From Gemmatimonadaceae bacterium (GTDB lineage Bacteria > Gemmatimonadota > Gemmatimonadetes > Gemmatimonadales > Gemmatimonadaceae), in assembly GCA_019689955.1 (NCBI GenBank), contig JADGGM010000270.1, forward strand, positions 1-5,267: DNA of 5,267 nucleotides, written 5' to 3'. This document shows positions 1-4,850 of the stretch, piece after piece. Positions within the stretch are counted from its first letter, which is position 1. Each line of letters begins with the position of its first letter. The position numbers were made by a program, and so were the translations under genes. The notes under the pieces were generated by a model, which was not told where the DNA came from, did no database searches, and worked only from the letters and a program-made list of their open reading frames with translations.

Positions 1-328
1 GGCACACGACGCCGAAGGCCCCGGCCACCAGGAGCCCCCACGCCCGCGCGAGGTCGTAGTAGGCCCCGCTCACCCCATCCGGCGTCGGGAGCGCGTACAG
101 CCACGCCGTCAGCCCGCCCCAGACGACCACCATGATGAAGGAGCCGCCGGACCACCACCCGAGCAGGAAGCACACGGTGAGCGCGGGGAGGAGGAGCAGC
201 AGCGTCTCCACCACGGGGACGACGGCCGGCACCCCCGGCGTGTGCGGCAGCAACAGGAACGCCGCGAGAGCAAGGACGATGCGAATCCACCCCTGCTCCC
301 GCGGCGCCGGCACCGGGCCGTCGCTCAT
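1..328 (-). CDS. Multi-pass membrane protein, N-terminal part (DUF2232/YybS-like candidate), cut by window edge
   Basis: An open frame runs from an ATG at 326-328 to the left edge, giving about 109 codons with no stop. Only 3 bases separate the start from the rpsR stop, and a weak AGG at 337-339 can serve as ribosome-binding site. The first ~14 residues are polar and proline-rich. Hydrophobic segments follow at about residues 15-28, 36-57, 61-80 and 95 to the edge, so this is an integral membrane protein with at least four likely spans and no cleavable signal peptide that I can see. I recognise no catalytic motif. The assignment to DUF2232/YybS rests on context: proteins of that family lie between rpsR and rplI in several phyla, and rplI would be expected just beyond the window. 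The frame is very probably real, given its coherent hydrophobic periodicity and operon-like spacing. The family name is an inference. Confidence 0.72.
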   Translation of the reverse strand, partial: MSDGPVPAPREQGWIRIVLALAAFLLLPHTPGVPAVVPVVETLLLLLPALTVCFLLGWWSGGSFIMVVVWGGLTAWLYALPTPDGVSGAYYDLARAWGLLVAGAFGVVC

Positions 329-331
329 TCG

Positions 332-553
332 CTACGCCTGGTGACCCCGGATGTAGGGGATCAGTGCGAGGAAGCGGGCCCGCTTGATGGCGGTGGACAG
401 CTGGCGCTGGTGCCGCGCACACACGCCGCTCAGGCGGCTGGGGAGAATCTTTCCGGTGTCCGTCAGGAAGCGGCCGAGGGTGCGGTCATCTTTGTAGTCG
501 ATGAACCGGACGCGCGACTCGCAGAACGGGCAGCTCTTTTGTTGGCGGCGCAT
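332..553 (-). CDS. rpsR: 30S ribosomal protein S18 (zinc-binding type)
   Basis: This 73-residue protein has the usual length and fold signature of S18. S18 binds the 16S rRNA platform as a heterodimer with S6 in the small subunit. Visible motifs are CPFC at residues 8-11, the basic core [11 protein letters not shown] at 33-43, CARH at 45-48, and the conserved C-terminal stretch [11 protein letters not shown]8, C11, C45 and H48 form a CxxC...CxxH set, which marks the zinc-ligated (C+) form rather than the zinc-free form. The ATG at 551-553 lies 3 bases after the rpsF stop. Its ribosome-binding site (GAGGA, complement of 561-565) is inside the codons for the acidic tail of S6, so translation of the two partner proteins is likely coupled. 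No ssb or priB gene separates them, unlike the order in many bacteria. The identification is secure. Confidence 0.96.
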   Translation of the reverse strand: MRRQQKSCPFCESRVRFIDYKDDRTLGRFLTDTGKILPSRLSGVCARHQRQLSTAIKRARFLALIPYIRGHQA

Positions 554-556
554 GGC

Positions 557-922
557 TCAGTCCTCTTCCTCGTCGTCGTCCCCATCCCGTCTGCGGCCGG
601 CCGCGAGCTCCTCTTCCGTCATCGGCGGGGCGCCGACCTCGTGCTCGTGCAGCGTGACCAGGTGGCGCACCACCCCTTCGTCGAGCTTCAGCGCGCGCTC
701 GTACTCCGGCAGCGCCTCCGGCTCGGTCTCGAAGCGGGCGACGACGTAGTAGCCGTTCTCGCGCGCCCCGATCGGGTAGGCGAGCTGCCGGCGGCCCCAA
801 TGGTCCGTGGTCAGCGTGTCACCAGCGTTCAGCAGCCCGTGAAAGCGCGCGAGCTTCTCCTGGATAGCGGTGTCCTCGAGCGTCGAGTCGAAGATGTACA
901 CCGCCTCGTACTTGCGAGGCAT
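557..922 (-). CDS. rpsF: 30S ribosomal protein S6
   Basis: This 121-residue protein matches S6, the partner of S18 on the 30S platform. It begins MPRKYEAVYIFDSTLED. It carries the family's central WGRRQLAYPI at residues 42-51, GYYVVARF at 57-64, and the late helix/strand LDEGVVRHLVTLHEHE. A disordered tail at 113-121 is almost purely Asp/Glu. The frame stays open upstream to about 1276, but those residues look nothing like S6. The ATG at 920-922 fits the family's N-terminus and has an AGGGAGG ribosome-binding site (complement of 934-940) about 11 bases upstream, which decides the start. It is first in an rpsF-rpsR-membrane protein unit, 137 bases after ychF. The leader can form alternative hairpins over this ribosome-binding site, so autoregulation by S6:S18, known in other bacteria, is plausible but unproven here. 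Confidence 0.96.
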   Translation of the reverse strand: MPRKYEAVYIFDSTLEDTAIQEKLARFHGLLNAGDTLTTDHWGRRQLAYPIGARENGYYVVARFETEPEALPEYERALKLDEGVVRHLVTLHEHEVGAPPMTEEELAAGRRRDGDDDEEED

Positions 923-932
923 CTGCGGTGGA

Positions 933-975
933 TCCTCCCTATGGTCTGCCGCCCCCCGCGCGTGCCGCGGGAGGA
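933..975 (-). promoter_or_regulatory. Structured rpsF leader with two mutually exclusive stems
   Basis: Read on the minus strand, two stems are possible. Stem A pairs 966-974 with 952-960: nine consecutive pairs including one G-U, with a 5-base loop at 961-965, leaving the ribosome-binding site free. Stem B pairs 969-975 with 933-939: seven Watson-Crick pairs that bury the rpsF ribosome-binding site. Both stems need 969-974, so only one can form at a time. Stem A is local and GC-rich and should win by default. Known biology: S6:S18 represses its own operon through an rpsF leader motif with a CCG in a bulge. An ACCG does lie between the ribosome-binding site and the ATG, but I cannot show that it occupies such a bulge. 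The pairing is seen in the sequence; the function is inferred. Confidence 0.45.
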
Positions 976-1004
976 GGGATGCGGGTTTTGTGAGACAGAA
1001 TGGA

Positions 1005-1034
1005 AAGCTAGCGCGCCCCCGACGCCTCGCGCAA
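1005..1034 (-). promoter_or_regulatory. Candidate promoter for the rpsF-rpsR unit
   Basis: On the minus strand, TTGCGC (complement of 1029-1034) and TAGCTT (complement of 1005-1010) are separated by 18 bases. They are followed by the least GC-rich stretch of the ychF-rpsF gap (about 989-1010). Each box matches the sigma70 consensus at only about half its positions. The same TAGCTT hexamer serves as the proposed -10 box of the tRNA-Gln promoter in this window, which helps a little. A start near 998 would give a leader of about 75 bases that includes both alternative stems. Read-through from ychF is also possible, because no convincing terminator follows ychF. Confidence 0.3.
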
Positions 1035-1059
1035 GGCGAGCACGGCGCCACGGGAACCG

Positions 1060-2160
1060 TCACACGTTGAAGCGGAACAACATGACGTCCCCGTCCTGCA
1101 CGACGTACTCCTTCCCCTCGCTCCGCACCGCCCCTTTCTCCCGCGCCCCTTTCCACCCGCCGAGCGCCACGAAGTCGTCGAACGACACCGTCTCGCCGCG
1201 GATGAAGCCGCGCTCGAAGTCGGTGTGGATCACCCCCGCGGCCTTGGGCGCGGTGTCCCCGCGATGGATGGTCCACGCGCGCACTTCCTGCTCTCCCGCC
1301 GTGAAGTACGTCTCGAGCCCGAGCAACGCGTAGCTGGCGCGGATGAGGCGGTCGAGCCCCGCGGACGTGAGCCCGAGCGAGGCGAGGAAGTCGCCGCGGT
1401 CCTCCGGCGGAAGCTCGGCCAGCTCGGCCTCGATCTTGGCGGAGAAGGGGACCACCTCCGCGTGCTCCCCGCTCCGGCGCACCGCCTCGCGGAGCGCGCG
1501 GAGGTGCGGCCCTTCCTCCCCGGTCAGCTCGGCATCGCTCACGTTCGCCGCGTAGAGCACCGGCTTCGCCGTGAGGAGCGAGAGCGGCTTGAGGAGCGCG
1601 CGCTCTTCATCCGTGAGCCCCGCTTCCCACAACCCCTTCCCGTCGCTCAGCGCCTGGTACGCTTTCTCCAGCACCGGGAGCTCCGCCTGCGCCTCCTTGT
1701 CCCCCGACTTCGCGCTCCGCCGCACGCGGTCGAGCCGCTTCTCCACGGTCCCCAGGTCCGCGATCGCCAGCTCCAGCTCGATCACCTCGCGGTCGCGCAC
1801 GGGGTCCACCGACCCCATCACGTGCAGCACGTCGGGATCGTCGAAGCAGCGCACGACGTGCACGATCGCGTCGGTCTCGCGGATGTTGGCGAGGAACTTG
1901 TTCCCCAGCCCTTCGCCGCTCGACGCCCCCTTCACGAGCCCGGCGATGTCGACGAACTGCACGACCGCGGGGACGACGCGCTGCGGCTTCACCACCTCGG
2001 CCAGCGCCGCGAGCCGCGGGTCGGGGACCTCCACGATGCCGACGTTCGGCTCCACGGTGCAGAACGGGTAGTTCGCCGCGTCGGCCTTTGCCGACGTGAG
2101 CGCGTTGAACAGCGTCGATTTGCCGACGTTGGGGAGCCCGACGATTCCGAGGCTGAGCAT
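1060..2160 (-). CDS. ychF: Redox-/ribosome-associated P-loop ATPase/GTPase YchF (Obg family, OLA1 type)
   Basis: This 366-residue protein has the usual length for YchF/EngD, a cytoplasmic Obg-family P-loop NTPase. Known members prefer ATP, bind ribosomes and are linked to translation quality and stress responses. Visible motifs in order are G1 GLPNVGKST at 8-16, the effector-region sequence NYPFCTVEPNVG at 30-41, G3 DIAGLVKGAS at 71-80, and SSGEGLGNKFL at 80-90. The G4-like ANVSD follows at 205-209, a helical coiled-coil insert lies at about 125-200, and the C-terminal TGS domain spans about 283-366 (ending VMLFRFNV). L74 sits where Ras has its catalytic Gln, the hydrophobic substitution typical of the group. 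The fourth G4 position is D209, where many relatives have Glu; this is mild. The ATG at 2158-2160 is 6 bases after the pth stop and has no visible ribosome-binding site, so coupling to pth translation is likely. Confidence 0.97.
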   Translation of the reverse strand: MLSLGIVGLPNVGKSTLFNALTSAKADAANYPFCTVEPNVGIVEVPDPRLAALAEVVKPQRVVPAVVQFVDIAGLVKGASSGEGLGNKFLANIRETDAIVHVVRCFDDPDVLHVMGSVDPVRDREVIELELAIADLGTVEKRLDRVRRSAKSGDKEAQAELPVLEKAYQALSDGKGLWEAGLTDEERALLKPLSLLTAKPVLYAANVSDAELTGEEGPHLRALREAVRRSGEHAEVVPFSAKIEAELAELPPEDRGDFLASLGLTSAGLDRLIRASYALLGLETYFTAGEQEVRAWTIHRGDTAPKAAGVIHTDFERGFIRGETVSFDDFVALGGWKGAREKGAVRSEGKEYVVQDGDVMLFRFNV

Positions 2161-2166
2161 AGTGCG

Positions 2167-2745
2167 TCAGTGAGTCCGATTGTACGCGTTCATGGCGGCT
2201 TCGATCCCCTCGCGTACCCACAGCGTCACCGCGTCGGTGAGCCGGGGGAGGAGCGCGAGGACCTCCTCGCGCTCGACGCTACCGAACGGGGAGAGCACGA
2301 AGTCCGCGAGGTCGCCGATGCGGCGCTCAGGGTTCACCGGGCGGATCCCAATCCGGAGCCGCGCGTACTCGCGCGTGCCGAGCTCCTGCTCCACGCTCTT
2401 GAGCCCGTTGTGCCCCCCCGCGCTCCCGCGCGCGCGCAGGCGGTACGTCCCCACCGGGATCGCCACGTCATCGACGACGACGAGGAGATCGGTGGCGGCG
2501 GACCAGGTGGGGCGCTTCCGGTAGGGGATGAGCACCTTGCCGCTCAGGTTCATGTACGTGAGCGGTTTGACGAGCCGCACTGGCGTGCCGTCGACGTGCC
2601 CCGAGGCGACGAGCGCCTGCCCGTCCTCGCGCCACGTGCCGAGATGCCAAACGTCGGCCAGGTGGTCGACGACCCACCAGCCGACGTTGTGGCGTGTCTT
2701 CTCGTAGTTGCGGCCGGGGTTGCCGAGGCCAAGGATGACTTTCAT
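2167..2745 (-). CDS. pth: Peptidyl-tRNA hydrolase
   Basis: This 192-residue protein is the bacterial Pth1 enzyme. Pth1 cleaves the ester bond of peptidyl-tRNAs that drop off the ribosome and so recycles tRNA in the cytoplasm. The N-terminus holds the signature GLGNPG (6-11) and TRHNVG (17-22), with the catalytic base H19. KPLTYMNLSG (60-69) supplies N66. VVDDVAIPVG (90-99) supplies D92, which supports the catalytic His. GGHNGLKS (110-117) supplies N113. All four expected active-site residues are present. Within the DDVAIPVG loop, A95 replaces the second Asp of the E. coli DELD sequence. The ATG at 2743-2745 gives the standard MKVILGLGNPG start. Its upstream region lacks a good ribosome-binding site and instead holds a strong hairpin. 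The gene sits between rplY (34-base gap) and ychF (6-base gap) in a translation-related operon. Confidence 0.97.
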   Translation of the reverse strand: MKVILGLGNPGRNYEKTRHNVGWWVVDHLADVWHLGTWREDGQALVASGHVDGTPVRLVKPLTYMNLSGKVLIPYRKRPTWSAATDLLVVVDDVAIPVGTYRLRARGSAGGHNGLKSVEQELGTREYARLRIGIRPVNPERRIGDLADFVLSPFGSVEREEVLALLPRLTDAVTLWVREGIEAAMNAYNRTH

Positions 2746-2754
2746 GGCTCACGC

Positions 2755-2778
2755 CGCGAGGGGCCAGGGGCCCCCGCG
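2755..2778 (-). promoter_or_regulatory. Strong GC hairpin between rplY and pth
   Basis: On the minus strand, 2769-2774 pairs with 2760-2765 (six G-C pairs) around a 3-base loop at 2766-2768. Beyond a single bulged base at 2759, 2775-2778 pairs with 2755-2758 (four more pairs). The stem begins directly after the rplY stop and ends 9 bases before the pth ATG, where a ribosome-binding site would normally lie. No T-run follows, so it is not a standard intrinsic terminator. It could limit pth translation or protect the 3' end of an rplY message. The role is inferred. Confidence 0.4.
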
Positions 2779-2779
2779 A

Positions 2780-3445
2780 TCACTCGCCCTCGCCTTCTCC
2801 TTCCTCGGCCTTGGGCTTCCGAATGAGCTCCGGTTCCGCGGCACCCTCCGCAGCCGCCCCTTCGCCCGTCGGCGCAGCCTCGGCCTCGACGCGCGGCGGC
2901 GCGACGACGCAGATGGTCGCGTCGGGGTCGTCGAGGATCTCCGTCCCCTGCGGGGCGACGAGATCACGGACGTGGAGCGAGTCGTTCAGGCCGAGCGCGG
3001 TCACGTCGAGATCGATCCGGTTCGGGATGTTCGACGGGTCCACCTCCACGGAGACCTCGCGCATGATCTGGTCGAGCACGCCGCCCGCGTTGCGGACGCC
3101 CTCGGGGGTGCCGACGAGCACGATCGGCACGTCGACGGTCACCTTCTCGCCGGCGACGAGCTCCTGGAAGTCGACGTGGAGGATCGACTTCTTGAACGGG
3201 TGGCGCTGGATCTCGCGGATGAGGGTCCGCGCGGGCGTGCCTGCGATGTTGAGCTCGACGACGGTCGTCTCCGGGGTGATGCGTTCGAGCATCCGGCTGA
3301 GCTCACGGCCATCGACGGCGAGCATCTGGGGCTCGCGGTGGTGGCCGTAGATGACCGCCGGGATCTTCTCGGCGTTGCGAAGCTTACGCGCCGCGCCCTT
3401 GCCCCCCTCGGAGCGCACCGTCGCGGTGAGTTGTGCGGTTGCCAT
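2780..3445 (-). CDS. rplY: 50S ribosomal protein L25, long two-domain form (Ctc/TL5 type)
   Basis: This 221-residue protein is the long form of L25, which binds 5S rRNA in the central protuberance of the 50S subunit. The N-terminal 5S-binding domain (about 1-95) shows RSEGGKGAARKLRNAEKIPA at 11-30, VIYGH at 31-35, LIREIQRHPFKKSILHVDF at 75-93 and the expected central strands. The C-terminal beta domain (about 96-185) has VPIVLVGTPEGVRNAGGVLDQ at 106-126 and DLDVTALGLNDSLHVRDL at 145-162. A low-complexity Ala/Glu/Gly tail follows, including EPELIRKPK at 204-212. Short E. coli-type L25 is only about 94 residues; this form matches Thermus TL5 and Bacillus Ctc. The ATG at 3443-3445 follows prs by 16 bases with a strong ribosome-binding site. 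The prs-rplY-pth order is widely conserved, which supports co-transcription from the prs promoter. Confidence 0.97.
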   Translation of the reverse strand: MATAQLTATVRSEGGKGAARKLRNAEKIPAVIYGHHREPQMLAVDGRELSRMLERITPETTVVELNIAGTPARTLIREIQRHPFKKSILHVDFQELVAGEKVTVDVPIVLVGTPEGVRNAGGVLDQIMREVSVEVDPSNIPNRIDLDVTALGLNDSLHVRDLVAPQGTEILDDPDATICVVAPPRVEAEAAPTGEGAAAEGAAEPELIRKPKAEEGEGEGE

Positions 3446-3454
3446 GTGTCCAGT

Positions 3455-3462
3455 CTCTCCTC
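3455..3462 (-). promoter_or_regulatory. rplY ribosome-binding site overlapping the prs stop
   Basis: The minus strand reads GAGGAGAG here, 9 bases before the rplY ATG. Its first base is the last base of the prs TAG stop codon (3462-3464). It is one of the two best ribosome-binding sites in the window, with that of rpsF, consistent with high demand for a ribosomal protein. The overlap suggests that ribosomes finishing prs help start rplY. Confidence 0.7.
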
Positions 3463-4415
3463 TATTCGAACAACGAGCTCACCGACTCGTCCGAGTGGGT
3501 GTAGCGAATTGCCTTGGCCAGCAGCTCTCCCACGGAGAGCACCGTGAGCTGCGGGAACCGCCGCTCGGGCGGGAGCGCGATCGTGTCGGTGACGGTCACC
3601 TCCGCGATCGGCGCCGCTTGCAGCCGCTCCACGGCGGGGCCGGAGAGCAGCGGGTGCGTGGCGCAGACGTACACGTCTCGCGCGCCCAACCGCTTGAGCG
3701 CGCGCGCCGCCTCGGTGACGGTGCCGGCGGTGTCGATCATGTCGTCGGGGATGATGCAATCTTTCCCCTCGACCTCACCGACGACGTTGAGCACCTCGGC
3801 GACGTTCGCCGTGGGGCGCCGCTTGTCGATGATCGCGAAGCTGCCGTTGAGCCGCTTCGCGAACCCGCGCGCCATCTTGGCCGAGCCCACGTCGGGCGCG
3901 ACCACGACGAGATCGCGCAACTGCTTCTTGCGGTAGTGCGACACGAACACCGGCGCCGCGTACAGGTGATCGACCGGGATGTCGAAGAACCCCTGCAGCG
4001 CATGCTGATGGAAATCGATCCCCAGCACGCGGTTCGCGCCCGCGGTGGTGATCAGGTTCGCCATCAGCTTGGCACCGATCGCCACGCGCGGCTGGTCCTT
4101 CCGGTCCTGCCGCGAGTAGCCGTAGTACGGCATGACGCACGTGATGCGCGCCGCCGACGCTCGCCGTGCCGCGTCGATGAGGAGCAACAGCTCCATCACG
4201 TTCTCGGCCGGGGGGTTCGTCGGCTGGACGATGAACACGTCCGCCCCCCGCACGTTTTCATCGATGCGGACGAAGATCTCGCCGTCCGCGAACCGCGACA
4301 GCGTCACCTTGGTGAGCTCGACGCCGAGGCATCGCGAGATCTCCTCGGCAAGCGGTCGGTTCGCCGTGCCAGCCAGAAGCTTGAACCCGCGCCGCGGTAC
4401 GCTCAGCTCATCCAT
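3462..4415 (-). CDS. prs: Ribose-phosphate diphosphokinase (class I PRPP synthetase)
   Basis: This 317-residue protein transfers diphosphate from ATP to ribose 5-phosphate to make PRPP for purines, pyrimidines, NAD, His and Trp. The length and motifs are those of class I enzymes. Visible motifs are KLLAGTANRPLAEEI near the start, RFADGE at 41-46, SRQDRK in the ATP-binding loop at 101-106, the metal/substrate segment DFHQHALQGFF at 134-144, and the catalytic flexible-loop segment DKRRP at 197-201 (K198 and R200 match E. coli K194 and R196). The PRPP/ribose-phosphate loop PDDMIDTAGT is at 223-232. The segment at 134-144 differs from the usual DLHAxQIQGFF: Gln is replaced by A139, while H136 is kept. 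The ATG at 4413-4415 is the only possible start, since an in-frame TGA lies 13 codons upstream with no ATG, GTG or TTG between. The ribosome-binding site is weak (AAGG). It heads the prs-rplY-pth-ychF unit. Confidence 0.97.
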   Translation of the reverse strand: MDELSVPRRGFKLLAGTANRPLAEEISRCLGVELTKVTLSRFADGEIFVRIDENVRGADVFIVQPTNPPAENVMELLLLIDAARRASAARITCVMPYYGYSRQDRKDQPRVAIGAKLMANLITTAGANRVLGIDFHQHALQGFFDIPVDHLYAAPVFVSHYRKKQLRDLVVVAPDVGSAKMARGFAKRLNGSFAIIDKRRPTANVAEVLNVVGEVEGKDCIIPDDMIDTAGTVTEAARALKRLGARDVYVCATHPLLSGPAVERLQAAPIAEVTVTDTIALPPERRFPQLTVLSVGELLAKAIRYTHSDESVSSLFE

Positions 4416-4426
4416 TGGAGCCTTGT

Positions 4427-4455
4427 AACATAGTGCCTGGAAATGGGTTGGTCAA
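4427..4455 (-). promoter_or_regulatory. Sigma70-type promoter of prs
   Basis: On the minus strand, TTGACC (complement of 4450-4455) and TATGTT (complement of 4427-4432) are separated by exactly 17 bases. The -35 box matches consensus at five of six positions and the -10 box at four of six, including the key first TA and the final T. The predicted start lies near 4420, only about five bases before the prs ATG. The message would then be nearly leaderless. It is the best promoter match in the window and the natural driver of prs-rplY-pth-ychF. Confidence 0.6.
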
Positions 4456-4473
4456 CGCACGCGGCACGACGAG

Positions 4474-4530
4474 AAAAGGGGGAAGTCAGTCCCGCGGTGC
4501 TTCGAGCGCTCATCCGCGTCCCGCTTCCCC
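4474..4530 (-). terminator. Possible intrinsic terminator after tRNA-Gln
   Basis: On the minus strand, GGGGAAG (complement of 4524-4530) can pair with CTTCCCC (complement of 4479-4485). Inside, CGCGG (4514-4518) can pair with CCGCG (4493-4497). One C and then TTTT (4474-4477) follow the outer stem. The position between the tRNA 3' end and the prs promoter is right for a terminator. Against it, the T-run is short and the structure is interrupted with a large apical loop. Confidence 0.35.
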
Positions 4531-4551
4531 TCGTCCGGCGTCACGGCCGCA

Positions 4552-4622
4552 TTGCCCCCGGTGGATTCGAACCACCATTCTCGGATCCAAAGTCCGATGT
4601 CCTGCCATTGGACGAGGGGGCA
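4552..4622 (-). tRNA. tRNA-Gln (anticodon UUG)
   Basis: The minus strand folds into a full cloverleaf. The acceptor stem is TGCCCCC/GGGGGCA (4616-4622 with 4553-4559, seven perfect pairs). The D arm is GTCC-AATGGCA-GGAC. The anticodon stem is TCGGA/TCCGA with loop CTTTGGA, giving anticodon TTG at 4588-4590. The variable region is GAAT, and the T arm is GGTGG-TTCGAAT-CCACC with the usual GTTCGAATC core. The discriminator base is A at 4552. The 3' CCA is not encoded, so it must be added by a CCA-adding enzyme. The tRNA reads CAA and, by wobble, CAG. A tRNA-Gln between ispE and prs is also the pseudomonad arrangement, from general knowledge. The tRNA has its own candidate promoter and possibly its own terminator, so it is probably a separate unit. 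Confidence 0.97.
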
Positions 4623-4633
4623 CCGAGCCCCGC

Positions 4634-4662
4634 AAGCTACTCAAACTGACTACCCGGCTCAA
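4634..4662 (-). promoter_or_regulatory. Candidate promoter of tRNA-Gln
   Basis: On the minus strand, TTGAGC (complement of 4657-4662) and TAGCTT (complement of 4634-4639) are separated by 17 bases. The -10 box ends 11 bases before the mature tRNA, so the transcript would start about 4 bases upstream and need only slight 5' trimming. A GC-rich stretch after the -10 box resembles the discriminator of stringently controlled stable-RNA promoters. Position and spacing are good; the -10 match is modest. Confidence 0.5.
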
Positions 4663-4733
4663 GCTGACCCGCGCACCACGCCGCGGACGCCCGCGAACGC
4701 CAGCCCGCCGGGAAGAGAACGCCTCGCATCGGA

Positions 4734-4811
4734 ATCGTCCAAGTGTTCGCCCTGAAGCGCGACGGCACGCTCATTATCTGGGGGAGCAACGCGTACGACC
4801 TGTCGCCGGTC
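4734..4811 (+). pseudogene. Relict resembling one RCC1 repeat (possible gene fragment)
   Basis: On the plus strand, opposite to all other genes here, one frame reads IVQV then FALKRDGTLIIWGSN then AYDLSPV. This resembles the core of a bacterial RCC1 beta-propeller repeat, whose general pattern is VxQVxAGxxHxxALKxDGTVxxWGxNxxGQLxVP. The AAGxxH segment expected between VQV and ALK is missing, as if deleted. The resemblance covers about 26 residues and stops on both sides. The frame meets a TGA at 4665-4667 upstream, and downstream it would only run antisense through ispE. A 26-residue piece cannot make a propeller, so this would be a decayed remnant, not a working gene. It could also be a chance match; I could not run a search. 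Confidence 0.35.
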
Positions 4812-4850
4812 GGGGGTGCGCACGGCCGTGCCCTGCGCGACGCTCGCCGC

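Noticed and set aside
1026..1040. Hairpin after ychF as an intrinsic terminator
   Set aside because: The stem CTCGC/GCGAG is only five pairs and no T-run follows on the minus strand.
923..1276. N-terminal extension of rpsF to an upstream ATG
   Set aside because: The extension overlaps the ychF coding end, reads as Arg/Gly-rich sequence and ignores the good ribosome-binding site before the ATG at 920-922.
242..1333. A 363-codon plus-strand open frame opposite rpsR, rpsF and the ychF end
   Set aside because: It crosses three real genes and a control region on the other strand and reads as Arg/Ala-rich antisense sequence.
1225..2826. A 533-codon plus-strand open frame opposite ychF and pth
   Set aside because: It is antisense to two secure genes, rich in Arg, His, Val and Glu as expected from the complement of high-GC codons, and has no recognisable domain or ribosome-binding site.
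3351..4433. A 360-codon plus-strand open frame opposite prs
   Set aside because: Same composition artefact; prs on the other strand is unambiguous.
4796..4831. Hairpins after the ispE stop (stem 4796-4800/4808-4812 and palindrome 4820-4831) as an ispE terminator
   Set aside because: Both can form, but neither is followed by a T-run; such stems are frequent by chance at this GC content.
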